The notes below the pieces were generated by a model that made no database searches, was not told the DNA's origin, and saw only the letters and a list, made by a program, of their open reading frames with translations. Source: CAYJDG01 sp964368875 (GTDB lineage Bacteria; Pseudomonadota; Alphaproteobacteria; Micavibrionales; Micavibrionaceae). From it: a DNA stretch of 64,000 bases. Shown piece after piece: positions 1 through 8,237 of the stretch (position 1 is its first letter; each line of letters starts with the position of its first letter). Position numbers and translations under genes: made by a program. The DNA is taken from assembly GCA_964368875.1 (NCBI GenBank), contig CAYJDG010000004.1, forward strand, positions 10,043 to 74,042. The letters are read 5' to 3'.

Positions 1-470
1 TCAAGCGCCGCACCGCGCAGAACATCGTGATTGGCGGGGCTGCGGGAGCGTTTCCGCCGATGATCGGCTGGGCCATGGTGACGGGCGATATCACGATCCA
101 GAGTGTCTTGCTCTTCGCACTGATCTTCTTCTGGACGCCGCCGCATTTCTGGGCGCTCGCCCTGTTTGCCAATGAAGATTACAAGCGCGCGAATATTCCG
201 ATGCTGCCGGTGGTTGCAGGCGAAACTCACACGAAATGGCAGATGCTGGCGTATACGGTTCTGCTTGTTCCGCTCACAGTTGCGCCGACTTTCATGGGCA
301 TGGCGGGCTGGCTTTACGGGGCAAGCGCCCTATGCTTAAGCCTGCTGTTTATGTTCAGCGCCATCCGCGTATTACAGGACAAAACCCTGAAATCCGCCCG
401 GATGATGTTCGGGTATTCGGTTTTTTACCTGTTTGCCCTTTTCTTAGCCCTGATGATGGATCATACTTAA
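1..470 (+). CDS. ctaB: Protoheme IX farnesyltransferase (heme O synthase), C-terminal part
   Basis: This is the 3' part of a heme O synthase, which adds a farnesyl group to protoheme for assembly of the cytochrome oxidase haem. The reading frame is already open at base 3 and runs about 156 codons to a TAA, so the start lies outside the window. The visible part holds the family signatures KRRTAQNIVIGG, FPPMIGW, WTPPHFWALAL and EDYKRANIPMLP, then three hydrophobic helices expected for the end of this polytopic UbiA-family membrane enzyme. It is followed at once by coxF, ctaG and ctaE, the usual alphaproteobacterial cytochrome aa3 assembly order. Identification is firm; only the N-terminus is missing. 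Confidence 0.96.
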   Translation, partial: KRRTAQNIVIGGAAGAFPPMIGWAMVTGDITIQSVLLFALIFFWTPPHFWALALFANEDYKRANIPMLPVVAGETHTKWQMLAYTVLLVPLTVAPTFMGMAGWLYGASALCLSLLFMFSAIRVLQDKTLKSARMMFGYSVFYLFALFLALMMDHT

Positions 471-473
471 ATT

Positions 474-587
474 ATGCCTATTGAGCAGATACACAAAGAC
501 CGGAAGAAAAAGAACCTCCTGACCATGGCCCTGATTTTTGGCTGGGTGGCGTTCGTCTGGGCTATCACCATGCTCAAAATGGCTTAA
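474..587 (+). CDS. coxF: CoxF-like small membrane protein
   Basis: A 37-residue protein with a charged N-terminus (HKDRKKKN) followed by one transmembrane helix of about 20 residues (residues 15-34). It starts three bases after the ctaB stop. In alphaproteobacteria a tiny single-span protein called CoxF sits exactly here, between ctaB and ctaG, and is thought to help cytochrome oxidase assembly. Assignment rests on position, size and the basic-then-hydrophobic layout, since the protein is too short for strong motif evidence. Confidence 0.8.
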   Translation: MPIEQIHKDRKKKNLLTMALIFGWVAFVWAITMLKMA

Positions 588-611
588 AAGGTAGTCTGAA
601 GGAGACCCCCG

Positions 612-1145
612 ATGCGCGTATTGTTAGCTGCCCTCTCGATCCTGACCCTGGCTAGCCCGGCCTTTGCCGAAGACGCGCCCGCCGCTCCTGCGGCAGCCCC
701 GGCCAAAGAGGAACCTGCTCCGGCAGCGACCGCGTCGACAGAGCGTCCTGATATTTCCGACTGGTTCCAGGAACAGCGCAAAGCGACCGTCGCCCGCTCG
801 CTTAAGGATGAAGAGCGCTATAAAGACGGCTGGGTTAAGCACGTCAAAGATTACTACAATGTCGACATCAAAAAGCCTGACAATACCCCGACCCCTTATA
901 ATCCGGAGGCCACCGCTGACGGCAAAGCCCCGGCCATGGCGAACTTCACCGAAGGTACAGTTGATACCGTCGTCGATACCACAGACCCAGCTGACGAAAG
1001 CGCCTCAGCTGCAACTGACGCTTCTGCAGAAGAAACTCCGGCCCCTGCACCAAAATGGTCTTCCGAAGCTGCCGCCGATGCTGCAGCAGGCGTTGCGCAA
1101 CCCCTTCGCACTGAAGGCTGGTCGCATGAGGTTGCACCTCAGTAA
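612..1145 (+). CDS. Exported Ala/Pro-rich protein of unknown function
   Basis: A 177-residue protein with a clear Sec signal peptide (residues 1-19, ending SPAFA) and a good ribosome site (AAGGAGA) seven bases upstream. The mature part opens with an Ala/Pro/Glu-rich stretch (about 20-45), then a more ordered, charged segment around residues 46-90 (SDWFQEQRK, KHVKDYYNV), and ends in a low-complexity Ala/Thr/Asp tail. No family is recognised. It sits between coxF and ctaG in the same direction, ending two bases before ctaG, so it is probably co-transcribed with oxidase assembly genes. A periplasmic role in oxidase assembly is a guess from context only. Confidence 0.8.
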   Translation: MRVLLAALSILTLASPAFAEDAPAAPAAAPAKEEPAPAATASTERPDISDWFQEQRKATVARSLKDEERYKDGWVKHVKDYYNVDIKKPDNTPTPYNPEATADGKAPAMANFTEGTVDTVVDTTDPADESASAATDASAEETPAPAPKWSSEAAADAAAGVAQPLRTEGWSHEVAPQ

Positions 1146-1147
1146 TC

Positions 1148-1762
1148 ATGCCTGACTCAGATCAAGACCTAATCCGCCGCAATCAGCGAATGGGACTGAT
1201 CGTTGTGGGAGTCGTCTGCGCGATGCTGGCGCTCAGCTTTATTTCCGTGCCGCTTTATACTTTGTTCTGCCGCGCCACTGGCCTTGGCGGCAAACCGTTC
1301 CTGGCCGATGCCCCGAGCGGTGAAATCTTTGATCGTGAGATCACCGTCCGTTTCAACACCGATGTCAGCCCCGACCTTGACTGGTCATTCAAACCCGACC
1401 AGCCAGCGGTAACGGTTAAAGTGGGACAGGAGGCGCTGGTATCGTTTACGGCGGTGAATACGTCCAATAAAGCCGTTGCTGGAACCGCCCTGTTCAATGT
1501 GCTGCCTGAGGCGGCAGGCAAGTATTTCGACAAAACCCAGTGTTTTTGCTTCGATTACCAGATGATCGCCCCCGGCCAGTCGGCCCATTTCCCGGTGGTT
1601 TTCTACCTTGATCCGGAAATTATGAAGGCCAAGGATCTGGCCGATGTCAAAACCATCACCCTGTCCTATACCTTTTTCCGGGCGGATTCGCCTGCGCTTG
1701 AACGTGCATTAGAAGCCTTTTATAATGACGGAAAATCAGCTAATAAAGCTGTACCGCGTTAA
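1148..1762 (+). CDS. ctaG: Cytochrome c oxidase assembly protein CtaG/Cox11
   Basis: CtaG/Cox11 delivers copper to the CuB site of cytochrome oxidase subunit I. The 204-residue protein has one N-terminal membrane helix (about residues 15-39) with the bulk in the periplasm. It keeps the copper-binding CFCF motif (Cys132 and Cys134) and the family segments VPLYTLFCRATG and VVFYLDPEI. Length is normal for the family. It lies two bases after the preceding exported protein and 22 bases before ctaE, in one operon. Confidence 0.97.
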   Translation: MPDSDQDLIRRNQRMGLIVVGVVCAMLALSFISVPLYTLFCRATGLGGKPFLADAPSGEIFDREITVRFNTDVSPDLDWSFKPDQPAVTVKVGQEALVSFTAVNTSNKAVAGTALFNVLPEAAGKYFDKTQCFCFDYQMIAPGQSAHFPVVFYLDPEIMKAKDLADVKTITLSYTFFRADSPALERALEAFYNDGKSANKAVPR

Positions 1763-1784
1763 CCCCCTATCCGGGAATTTCCTG

Positions 1785-2705
1785 ATGTCTGACCAAATTG
1801 AATACGGCACCACCGGCCGCCCGCATCCTTACCACATCGTTCGCCCGAGCATCTGGCCGCTCGTGGGCGCTTTTGCCGGCGGTCTCCTGACCCTTGGAAC
1901 GGTCATGTTCATGCACAAGGCTGAGTTCGCCGGGATCGAAATCGGTCTGAAGGGCGTTGTCCTCGGACTGCTGGCCGTTCTCGCCGTCATGTATTTCTGG
2001 TGGAAGGACATCGTTCACGAAACCGTCGTTGAAAAAGTTCACAATAAAATCACCGAGATCGGCCTGCGCTATGGCATGGCCCTGTTCATTGCCTCGGAGG
2101 TGATGTTCTTCGTTGCGTTCTTCTGGGCGTTCTTTGATTCCAGCCTTTACACCAACGAGCTTCAGCAATTCGCTCGCGTCGAATTTACCAAGGGGGTCTG
2201 GCCGCCGCCACAGGTCGCGCCGATCGATGCCTTTGACCTGCCGCTGATGATGACCATGATCCTGCTGCTGTCCGGCTGCACGGTCACGTGGGCGCACCAC
2301 GCGATTCTACACAACAACAAGAAAAGCTTTATGGAAGCGCTCGGCTATACCGTTATGCTGGGTGTGGTTTTTCTGGGCTTTCAGGTCTATGAATATATGC
2401 ATGCGACCTTCCACTTCAAAGACGGCATCTTCTCGTCGACATTCTTCATGGCGACAGGCTTCCATGGCTTCCACGTGCTGGTCGGGACGATCTTCCTCGG
2501 CATCTGCTGGCTGCGCGGCAAGAAAGACCATTTCGATGCCGATCACCATTTCGGCTTCGAAGCCGCCGCATGGTACTGGCACTTCGTTGACGTCGTATGG
2601 CTGTTCCTCTTTATCGCCGTCTATGTCTGGGGCGGTATGATCGGGATCGGCGATGTCGAAGCCGCGCGGACTGCCAACGGTATCGTTCCACCGCTCAGTC
2701 ATTAA
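1785..2705 (+). CDS. ctaE: Cytochrome c oxidase subunit III
   Basis: A 306-residue core subunit of aa3-type cytochrome c oxidase. The start at 1785 (MSDQIEYG) is preferred to upstream in-frame codons because it removes overlap with ctaG and begins with the usual PHPYHIVRPSIWP segment. Seven membrane helices can be traced, with family motifs RYGMALFIASEVMFF, SGCTVTWAHHA, ATGFHGFHVLVGT and YWHFVDVVWLFLF. It transfers no electrons itself but stabilises the catalytic subunit. It sits between assembly factors ctaG and DUF983/surf1. Confidence 0.98.
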   Translation: MSDQIEYGTTGRPHPYHIVRPSIWPLVGAFAGGLLTLGTVMFMHKAEFAGIEIGLKGVVLGLLAVLAVMYFWWKDIVHETVVEKVHNKITEIGLRYGMALFIASEVMFFVAFFWAFFDSSLYTNELQQFARVEFTKGVWPPPQVAPIDAFDLPLMMTMILLLSGCTVTWAHHAILHNNKKSFMEALGYTVMLGVVFLGFQVYEYMHATFHFKDGIFSSTFFMATGFHGFHVLVGTIFLGICWLRGKKDHFDADHHFGFEAAAWYWHFVDVVWLFLFIAVYVWGGMIGIGDVEAARTANGIVPPLSH

Positions 2706-2710
2706 ATCCC

Positions 2711-3091
2711 ATGGACAAGATGTCAGACGCCCTCTTCGAGCGCAGGCTCCTGAAACGGGCGTTTGACTGTAAGTGTCCACGCTGCGGCGAAGGCGATTTA
2801 TTTCAGCCGGGCTTTCTCAATCTCAAGGTCAATGAAGTCTGCAGTGGCTGTGGCTTCGCGCTCGCCAAAAATGACAGCGCTGACGGCCCGGCCGTTTTCC
2901 TGATTTTCATTCTCGGTTTTTTGCTCGTGCCGCTCGCGCTCTGGGTCGATCATGTCTTTCATTTGCCGCTGTTGGTGCACGGTGTGATCTGGACGACCCT
3001 TGCACTGGGACTGACACTTGGCATGCTCCGCCCGCTCAAATCCTATGTGATCGCCCTGCAACTTAAACACCGCCCGGGCGACTGGTCATGA
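2711..3091 (+). CDS. DUF983 family membrane protein
   Basis: A 126-residue protein with a cysteine-rich N-terminal region (Cys22-x2-Cys25 and Cys44-x2-Cys47, a zinc-ribbon-like arrangement) followed by two membrane helices (about 58-76 and 84-105). This matches DUF983, a family routinely found between cytochrome oxidase subunit III and surf1 in alphaproteobacteria. Its biochemical role is not established; context suggests oxidase assembly. The start at 2711 is five bases after the ctaE stop, and its TGA overlaps the surf1 start (ATGA). Confidence 0.93.
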   Translation: MDKMSDALFERRLLKRAFDCKCPRCGEGDLFQPGFLNLKVNEVCSGCGFALAKNDSADGPAVFLIFILGFLLVPLALWVDHVFHLPLLVHGVIWTTLALGLTLGMLRPLKSYVIALQLKHRPGDWS

Positions 3092-3798
3092 TTGCCATTC
3101 CGCGCCCCTTTCCGTGGATTGCCACGCTCTGCGTGCTCGCTGGAATAAGTGTGCTGTGTATGCTTGGGCACTGGCAACAAGAGCGTCTGGTGTGGAAGCA
3201 AGCCCTGCAAGCCAGTCTCGACCGGGAATTCACCCTGCCAGCCAAAGACCTGCCGATCCTCACCAGCGCTGATCTCGACACCCTCTCAGGCGATGCCATC
3301 AAACGCGGCGTACTCAAGGGCCGCTTCGATTTCGACCATCAGATTGCGTTACAGGGCCAGATCGCCGAGCAGAAATCCGTGGTCTATCACATAGTCCCGC
3401 TTCTGACCGCGGACGGTCGGACAATTTTTGTTATCGCGGCGTATTCAGAGGGGATGAAGAAACTTCCGACCCCCACAACGCGTGGCAAAATCGACCAGGT
3501 CACCGGGGTCGCCAAAGCGCCATCCTGGAACCGCTTCACTCCTGATAACGCGCCCGACAAAGACCTATGGTTTCGCGCCGATCCCAAGCAGATGGCCGAG
3601 CACCTGAAATTACCGAACCCCGTGCCGGTGATTTTCTATGCCGAATTCCTGAATTATAAACTCGATGCCCTGCCCCAAGTCGAAGTGCCGCGTAAGCTTC
3701 GCAACGACCATGAACAATATGCGATGTTCTGGTACGCGATGGCCGGGGTTTTATTTGGAATTTATATTCTGCGCTTCTGGCGCAAGCCCTCAGCCTAG
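3088..3798 (+). CDS. surf1: SURF1-family cytochrome oxidase assembly protein
   Basis: A 236-residue SURF1-family protein, which assists haem a insertion into cytochrome oxidase. It has the typical two-helix layout: a first membrane helix near residues 10-27, a periplasmic domain, and a second near 210-230. Recognisable segments include GHWQQERLVWK near the N-terminus, the GRF core motif (LKGRFDF) and the C-terminal NDHEQYAMFWYAMA. Its ATG overlaps the previous stop by four bases, indicating translational coupling. It is the last gene of the oxidase run; its end overlaps the convergent SDR gene by nine bases. Confidence 0.94.
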   Translation: MIAIPRPFPWIATLCVLAGISVLCMLGHWQQERLVWKQALQASLDREFTLPAKDLPILTSADLDTLSGDAIKRGVLKGRFDFDHQIALQGQIAEQKSVVYHIVPLLTADGRTIFVIAAYSEGMKKLPTPTTRGKIDQVTGVAKAPSWNRFTPDNAPDKDLWFRADPKQMAEHLKLPNPVPVIFYAEFLNYKLDALPQVEVPRKLRNDHEQYAMFWYAMAGVLFGIYILRFWRKPSA

Positions 3799-4608
3799 CA
3801 TCATCGCCCGCCAGCGGCGATCGAGCGCGGGAATATCCCGGTAATAAATCGCCGGATGGATTGCCGGACAGGGGTCGAAAATATCGATCTTTTTATACTC
3901 TCCCGCCCCTAGCGCAGACAGCTGCGCCGCCACGATCCCAGCCACCCGCGCGGGATCAAGCCAGTATTTCTTGATCTCCGGTGGCACATGGGGGCGCAGA
4001 GTATTCTCGCTTTGCGTGTTGATGGTGCTGGTACGGACATAAAGCGCGCTGAGCGTCACCACCTGATCTAGCCGATAGTGCTCGACCTGCTCCTGCATGA
4101 ACACCTGTGCCCGGCGCTTCGCCTCAAGGAAGGAATGCCACAACGGCACCTGATAATCTTCACTGATCGAACCAAAGGTGCAGAGATTGATCTGCACTGG
4201 CGTATCCCCGCAGTGCAAATGCTGCACGGCTTCGATCACCGCTCCGGTCATGGATTTAAAGACCTCACAGTTCATCTTCATGATCACCGGATCAATGGGT
4301 GTCTGTGTGGTGGCCGCATAATAGCCTTCATATTTGAACGGCCCGACGGCGTGGATCAGGCTTACGTGCGCGGTAGCCCGGGAAGCGGGCAGCACAGCGG
4401 TGCGGATAATCTCTGCTGTCGCGCTCATATCCGAAATATCACAGAGCAGGCGTTTTCCAGGCCCCCGCGCCGCCACCGAAAAATGCCGCTGCAGGCCAAA
4501 ACCAGTGCCGTGCTCCGGCAAAGTCTGCTCAAGTAGCGCGCTGCCTAAGGTTCCACCGGACCCGGTCACAATAACGATACTCTGTGGTTGTTGAACGTCT
4601 GTACGCAT
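3790..4608 (-). CDS. SDR-family protein with substituted catalytic tyrosine
   Basis: A 272-residue protein with the Rossmann nucleotide-binding motif TGSGGTLG at residues 15-22, so it belongs to the short-chain dehydrogenase/reductase superfamily. At the place expected for the catalytic YxxxK, after a serine-containing strand (NLCTFGSIS), the sequence is FLEAK, giving Phe160 in place of Tyr with Lys164 kept. Classical oxidoreductase activity is therefore doubtful and a binding or regulatory role is possible. The ATG at 4608 has an upstream GAGGA. It is convergent with surf1. Substrate is unknown. Confidence 0.85.
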   Translation of the reverse strand: MRTDVQQPQSIVIVTGSGGTLGSALLEQTLPEHGTGFGLQRHFSVAARGPGKRLLCDISDMSATAEIIRTAVLPASRATAHVSLIHAVGPFKYEGYYAATTQTPIDPVIMKMNCEVFKSMTGAVIEAVQHLHCGDTPVQINLCTFGSISEDYQVPLWHSFLEAKRRAQVFMQEQVEHYRLDQVVTLSALYVRTSTINTQSENTLRPHVPPEIKKYWLDPARVAGIVAAQLSALGAGEYKKIDIFDPCPAIHPAIYYRDIPALDRRWRAMMLG

Positions 4609-4709
4609 GCAGTCCTCGCTCGGTTGCTAAAGGAAATCTGGACATACTTTTTCTTATCCTTCCAATTTATTGATAAAATTGGCATAATTTTAAACTGAAA
4701 GTTTAATAG

Positions 4710-5531
4710 ATGATTTTACCTGATCGCGACTCGATTAAATCACGACTTATTCAAATCTTCAGGACGAGCCCGGTCCTGTCGGCGCAGGCACTCCACGAGC
4801 GGCTACGTAAAGGCGGTAAGCCCTGCACGCTGCAGGCTGTGTATAAAGAATTACGCGCCCTCGGTGCGGACGGCATCGTCCAGAAGATCGGTGGCGCCTA
4901 TGCGATCAACGGCACGTGGGCACTGCAGTTTCAGGCCTTTGCCACCGGGCTGGCCAAGACCTGCTTCAATCAGAGCTCAATCATTCCGGTTCTCGCAATC
5001 GGAGAAGCGCAAAGCTGGAAATTCAGCAGCCTACTCGATCTCAATGATTTCTGGGCGCACATGGTGATGCATCTCGCCCGTCAGTCGGAAGACCGAACAA
5101 TCTACGCGTGGAACCCGCATCTGTGGTTTTACTTTTTTCAGGCCGAAAAAGAGGAGCGCTTCGCCAAAAGCCTGCGCCTAATGGGTACGACCTTTTGCAT
5201 GCTGATTGGCGGGAAATCATTCCTCAATCTCTGGGCGGAGCAGTTTCTCAAACCGAACCGGAATATCCGCTATGCGTGGGGACCGGGGCCGTTCCGCGAC
5301 CAAATGCATACCAATTATAATATCATCGGCGATCACATCATTACGGTTCGCCTGAGTGCCAAGACCTTTCAGACGATGGACCAGCTTTACCGGACGACGA
5401 CGAAATTTGAAAATCTCGACCTTGCCCGACTGGCCCAGTTACTCTCCAAGGAGGGCCACTGCACGATCAAGCTCGAACATAACCCGCTTAAGGCGGCCCG
5501 TTTGCGGCAAAAGCTTCAAAATCTTTTCTAG
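4710..5531 (+). CDS. Unrecognised protein with N-terminal winged-helix-like region
   Basis: A 273-residue protein. Residues about 1-70 look like a winged helix-turn-helix (SIKSRLIQIFRTSP, SAQALHERLRKGG, LQAVYKELRALGADGIVQKIGGAYAI), as in small DNA-binding regulators. The remaining 200 residues are aromatic-rich (HLWFYFFQAEKEER, YAWGPGPFRD) without a membrane helix or familiar motif and may be a sensor domain. The 100-base upstream region is AT-rich. It is divergent from the SDR gene and convergent, with a four-base overlap, with the next gene. A transcriptional regulator is the best inference; ligand and targets are unknown. Confidence 0.75.
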   Translation: MILPDRDSIKSRLIQIFRTSPVLSAQALHERLRKGGKPCTLQAVYKELRALGADGIVQKIGGAYAINGTWALQFQAFATGLAKTCFNQSSIIPVLAIGEAQSWKFSSLLDLNDFWAHMVMHLARQSEDRTIYAWNPHLWFYFFQAEKEERFAKSLRLMGTTFCMLIGGKSFLNLWAEQFLKPNRNIRYAWGPGPFRDQMHTNYNIIGDHIITVRLSAKTFQTMDQLYRTTTKFENLDLARLAQLLSKEGHCTIKLEHNPLKAARLRQKLQNLF

Positions 5532-6304
5532 AGTCTGGTCCACAGATTGAACACCGCATCAAGCCGGGCGAGGCCTGCGCCGAAATTCGGCTTGGCCAGC
5601 AACGCGCGTCCAAGCAGTGTGTCCGCGTCCAATGGCGCGCCGGGATGGATGCGGTAGGCTTCGATCAGGTCAGGCCGTGCCAGATACCCATGATTGAACA
5701 TTGAGGCCGAGGTTGTCGTCGGCAGCAGGGTCCGGAACAAATGCGGCTCCTCAAGATCGCTGGTACCGATTTCGGCGACGCTGCCATAGGTCATGACCAG
5801 ACCCGCCCCACAGGTGCGCAGACGATCCTGCCAGTGAAAGCGCGTGTGGGTCCGGCTGATGACAAACCCATATTGCCCATCCGCCTGCGCCGCATCGTAC
5901 ACACGGAGCGGCTGGTTATGGATGGCTGTCGCGGTAAAGCCGACGATAAAACAGATCACAGCCGCGTCGTAAGTCCAGCGTTCAGCCAGAAAATCCCGGC
6001 CTTCGCGGAAATTGATGCTGTCGATTTCGAAATCGGGAGAAATGCGCAGGCCCGCGCGAAAACTCTTGGTCAGGAAGCTCGTCAGGATACGGTCGTCCTG
6101 CGACGGCCCGCCGAAACGGAACCCCAGCGCACCCACGGCAGCAATCCTCTGGATAGTCGGCAGCCCCGCATAGGCCGGATCACCGCAGCGCCTGGCGCAG
6201 GCGATGCGGAATTCGCGCTCCGTGCGCAGATCATCCCGGTGCAACTCCGGCGCGGCGGAGTGATACTGGGAAAGCAGCGAGCGAGGTGAATAAAGTGACT
6301 CCAT
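5528..6304 (-). CDS. Hypothetical protein
   Basis: A 258-residue protein starting at MESLYSPRS; longer in-frame extensions toward 6487 would overlap the M23 gene and have a biased Arg/Ser/Ala composition, so they are rejected. No signal peptide and no long membrane helix except a moderately hydrophobic strand near 118-130 (AAVICFIVGFTATA). Contains paired segments such as TYGSVAEIGTSDLEEPHLFRT but no recognised catalytic motif. It lies 61 bases downstream of the M23 peptidase gene on the same strand and may be co-transcribed with it. Function not recognised. Confidence 0.72.
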   Translation of the reverse strand: MESLYSPRSLLSQYHSAAPELHRDDLRTEREFRIACARRCGDPAYAGLPTIQRIAAVGALGFRFGGPSQDDRILTSFLTKSFRAGLRISPDFEIDSINFREGRDFLAERWTYDAAVICFIVGFTATAIHNQPLRVYDAAQADGQYGFVISRTHTRFHWQDRLRTCGAGLVMTYGSVAEIGTSDLEEPHLFRTLLPTTTSASMFNHGYLARPDLIEAYRIHPGAPLDADTLLGRALLAKPNFGAGLARLDAVFNLWTRL

Positions 6305-6365
6305 ATCCTGTTTTAACCGAGGATGGCCTCGGCCAGCAAGAAAATCGGGAAAAGAGCGGGAAAGC

Positions 6366-7970
6366 CTAGTCTTTCGAAGCGACTTTAACTTGGCCACCGG
6401 CAATGGAGGCGTATTCCTGCCCCATGCGGCGGATGTGCTCGCGGAAGCGTTTGAGATCGCCGCCCTTGAGGGCATTGTCGGACGCAATCTTCACGGACCG
6501 CGGGCTGACCTGAACGCTGTTGACGAGGACTTCATAGTGCAGATGCGGGCCGGTGGAGCGACCGGTGGTACCGACATAGGCGATGACCTGGCCCTGCTTG
6601 ACCTTCACGCCTGGACGGATACCGCTGGCGTAGCGGCTCAGGTGAGCATAGGCGGTCGAGAGCTTAGAGCTGTGCTTGATCTTGACGTAATTGCCGTAGC
6701 TGCTGAAGCGGCTGGCTTTTTCGATTACGCCGTCAGCAGCGGCATAGACCGGAGTGCCAACCGGAGCACCGAAGTCGACGCCTTTATGCATCTTGGTATA
6801 GCCAAGCAGCGGGTGACGGCGCATGCCGAAACCGGAAGTCATACGACCATAGGCGATTGGCGTTTTCATCAGGCCCATCGATTTGCGGATGCTCTTGCCT
6901 TCCGGTGTATAGTAATCGGCGTTGCCGCCATTCTCGTAGCGGTAGAGCGTGTACTCGCGACCACCGAGCATCATGCGGGCATAAATAATATCGCCTGTTT
7001 TGGCAACGTAGCCGTCATCAGTTTCATACGTGTCATAAAGAACGTCGAGGCTGTCGCCTTCATGCACGTCACGCTGGAAGTCGACGGCGTAGGAGAACAG
7101 GCGGATCGCATTGGCGGTGACATTGTCCGGAAGGCCGGCGCGGTCTGCAGAACCGTACAGAGAGCCATCGATCACAACGCGTTTGGCTTCGCGGACTTCT
7201 TTGACTTCTTTTTCATCAAGATGGGATTTGATGTCGCCGGAATTATTTTTCTCAATATAGAGCGTGCGCAGCGGATCGATCACGAACGAGGCTTTGGCGA
7301 ACTGAAGCGTGGCGCCTTGGGTGTCTGGCTCAAGGCTCAGATCGAGAGCCTGGCCGGCGCGGATCTGGCGTGGATTAACGTGTTTGGAGACGGCTTTAAC
7401 AACATCGGAGGCTTCATCATAGCTGACGCCCGCATCCTGCAGCACTCCGGCGAGCGTATCGCCTTTGCCGACCTGCAAACGCATCTGGCGCGGCTCGGTC
7501 AGGGTGGCCTTACCGTTGGCCAGTTCTTCTTCATGCTCGAGATCCTGATTGATCAGGGCGGCGGTCTGAATGGTTTGTGGATTGCGGCGAACCTGTCCGG
7601 CGAAATCGCGATACGAAGAGACGAGTGCGTCCTTGGCAGTACGGGCAGCTGTATCAGCACCGGTCAAAGCAAAAAGATGTCCCGCTTCAAGTCCGGCGGC
7701 TGGCTCCATCGCGGCAACCACGTCACCACGTTCTATTTCAGCATCGGCGCGGGTCGGGTCGATGATGCCACCGGCATAAAGAGCGACGACGAGTGCAAGA
7801 CCGGCGAAGCCGCTTGTGACATAGCGCAGGCGCAGACGGTTATCACGGGTGAGCACATGGCGCGTGCGCACGGAGCAAAGATTAGCAACCCGGACCAGTC
7901 CGGCCTTGGTCAGGTCCGAACTCAGCATAAACAGGGCAGCTAGAATTTTTTGCGGTTTTGAATGTTTCAT
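6366..7970 (-). CDS. LysM-like / M23-family cell-wall metallopeptidase
   Basis: A 534-residue envelope protein that probably cuts peptidoglycan cross-links. It has a membrane anchor near residues 52-70, a LysM/OapA-like region around 165-212 (VGKGDTLAGVLQDAGV, RQIRAGQALDLSL), and a C-terminal M23 LytM domain about 380-490. The zinc and catalytic residues are visible: His395 and Asp399 (HKGVDF), His443 (YAHLS) and His476/His478 (GPHLHYEV), so it should be active, unlike degenerate LytM activators. The layout matches MepM/YebA-type endopeptidases. The opposite strand of this gene carries a long open frame without protein-like character. Confidence 0.95.
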   Translation of the reverse strand: MKHSKPQKILAALFMLSSDLTKAGLVRVANLCSVRTRHVLTRDNRLRLRYVTSGFAGLALVVALYAGGIIDPTRADAEIERGDVVAAMEPAAGLEAGHLFALTGADTAARTAKDALVSSYRDFAGQVRRNPQTIQTAALINQDLEHEEELANGKATLTEPRQMRLQVGKGDTLAGVLQDAGVSYDEASDVVKAVSKHVNPRQIRAGQALDLSLEPDTQGATLQFAKASFVIDPLRTLYIEKNNSGDIKSHLDEKEVKEVREAKRVVIDGSLYGSADRAGLPDNVTANAIRLFSYAVDFQRDVHEGDSLDVLYDTYETDDGYVAKTGDIIYARMMLGGREYTLYRYENGGNADYYTPEGKSIRKSMGLMKTPIAYGRMTSGFGMRRHPLLGYTKMHKGVDFGAPVGTPVYAAADGVIEKASRFSSYGNYVKIKHSSKLSTAYAHLSRYASGIRPGVKVKQGQVIAYVGTTGRSTGPHLHYEVLVNSVQVSPRSVKIASDNALKGGDLKRFREHIRRMGQEYASIAGGQVKVASKD

Positions 7971-8237
7971 GTGGGGATCTGAAAATCTGTCGGATCAAAA
8001 TGAGTAGATCAGATGTTCTGCGCTGGGTTCCGTTACGACGTTTCGTTGATAGCCGGAAATTTAAAACTGGTTGAGTCGGCGAAGCAAACTCGATGGCGCA
8101 ATTTAAGCATATCTCTTAATCCTTTCAAACACCCTAATATGCGGGTGTCCACACCACTTTCCGTGGCCTCTAAGTAGACAAGTTAAGGGTGAGAGTCAAT
8201 AAAAGAGGGGTTTATTTTACCTAACCCGTTGATTTAT

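Noticed and set aside
6390..7943. 517-codon open frame antisense to the M23 peptidase gene
   Set aside because: Sits fully opposite a gene with clear catalytic motifs; the frame has no recognisable domain and reflects GC-skewed codon positions.
8129..8148. Hairpin ACACCC...GGGTGT upstream of the M23 peptidase gene
   Set aside because: Six-pair stem with no T-run in either direction at the right spacing; not convincing as terminator or riboswitch.
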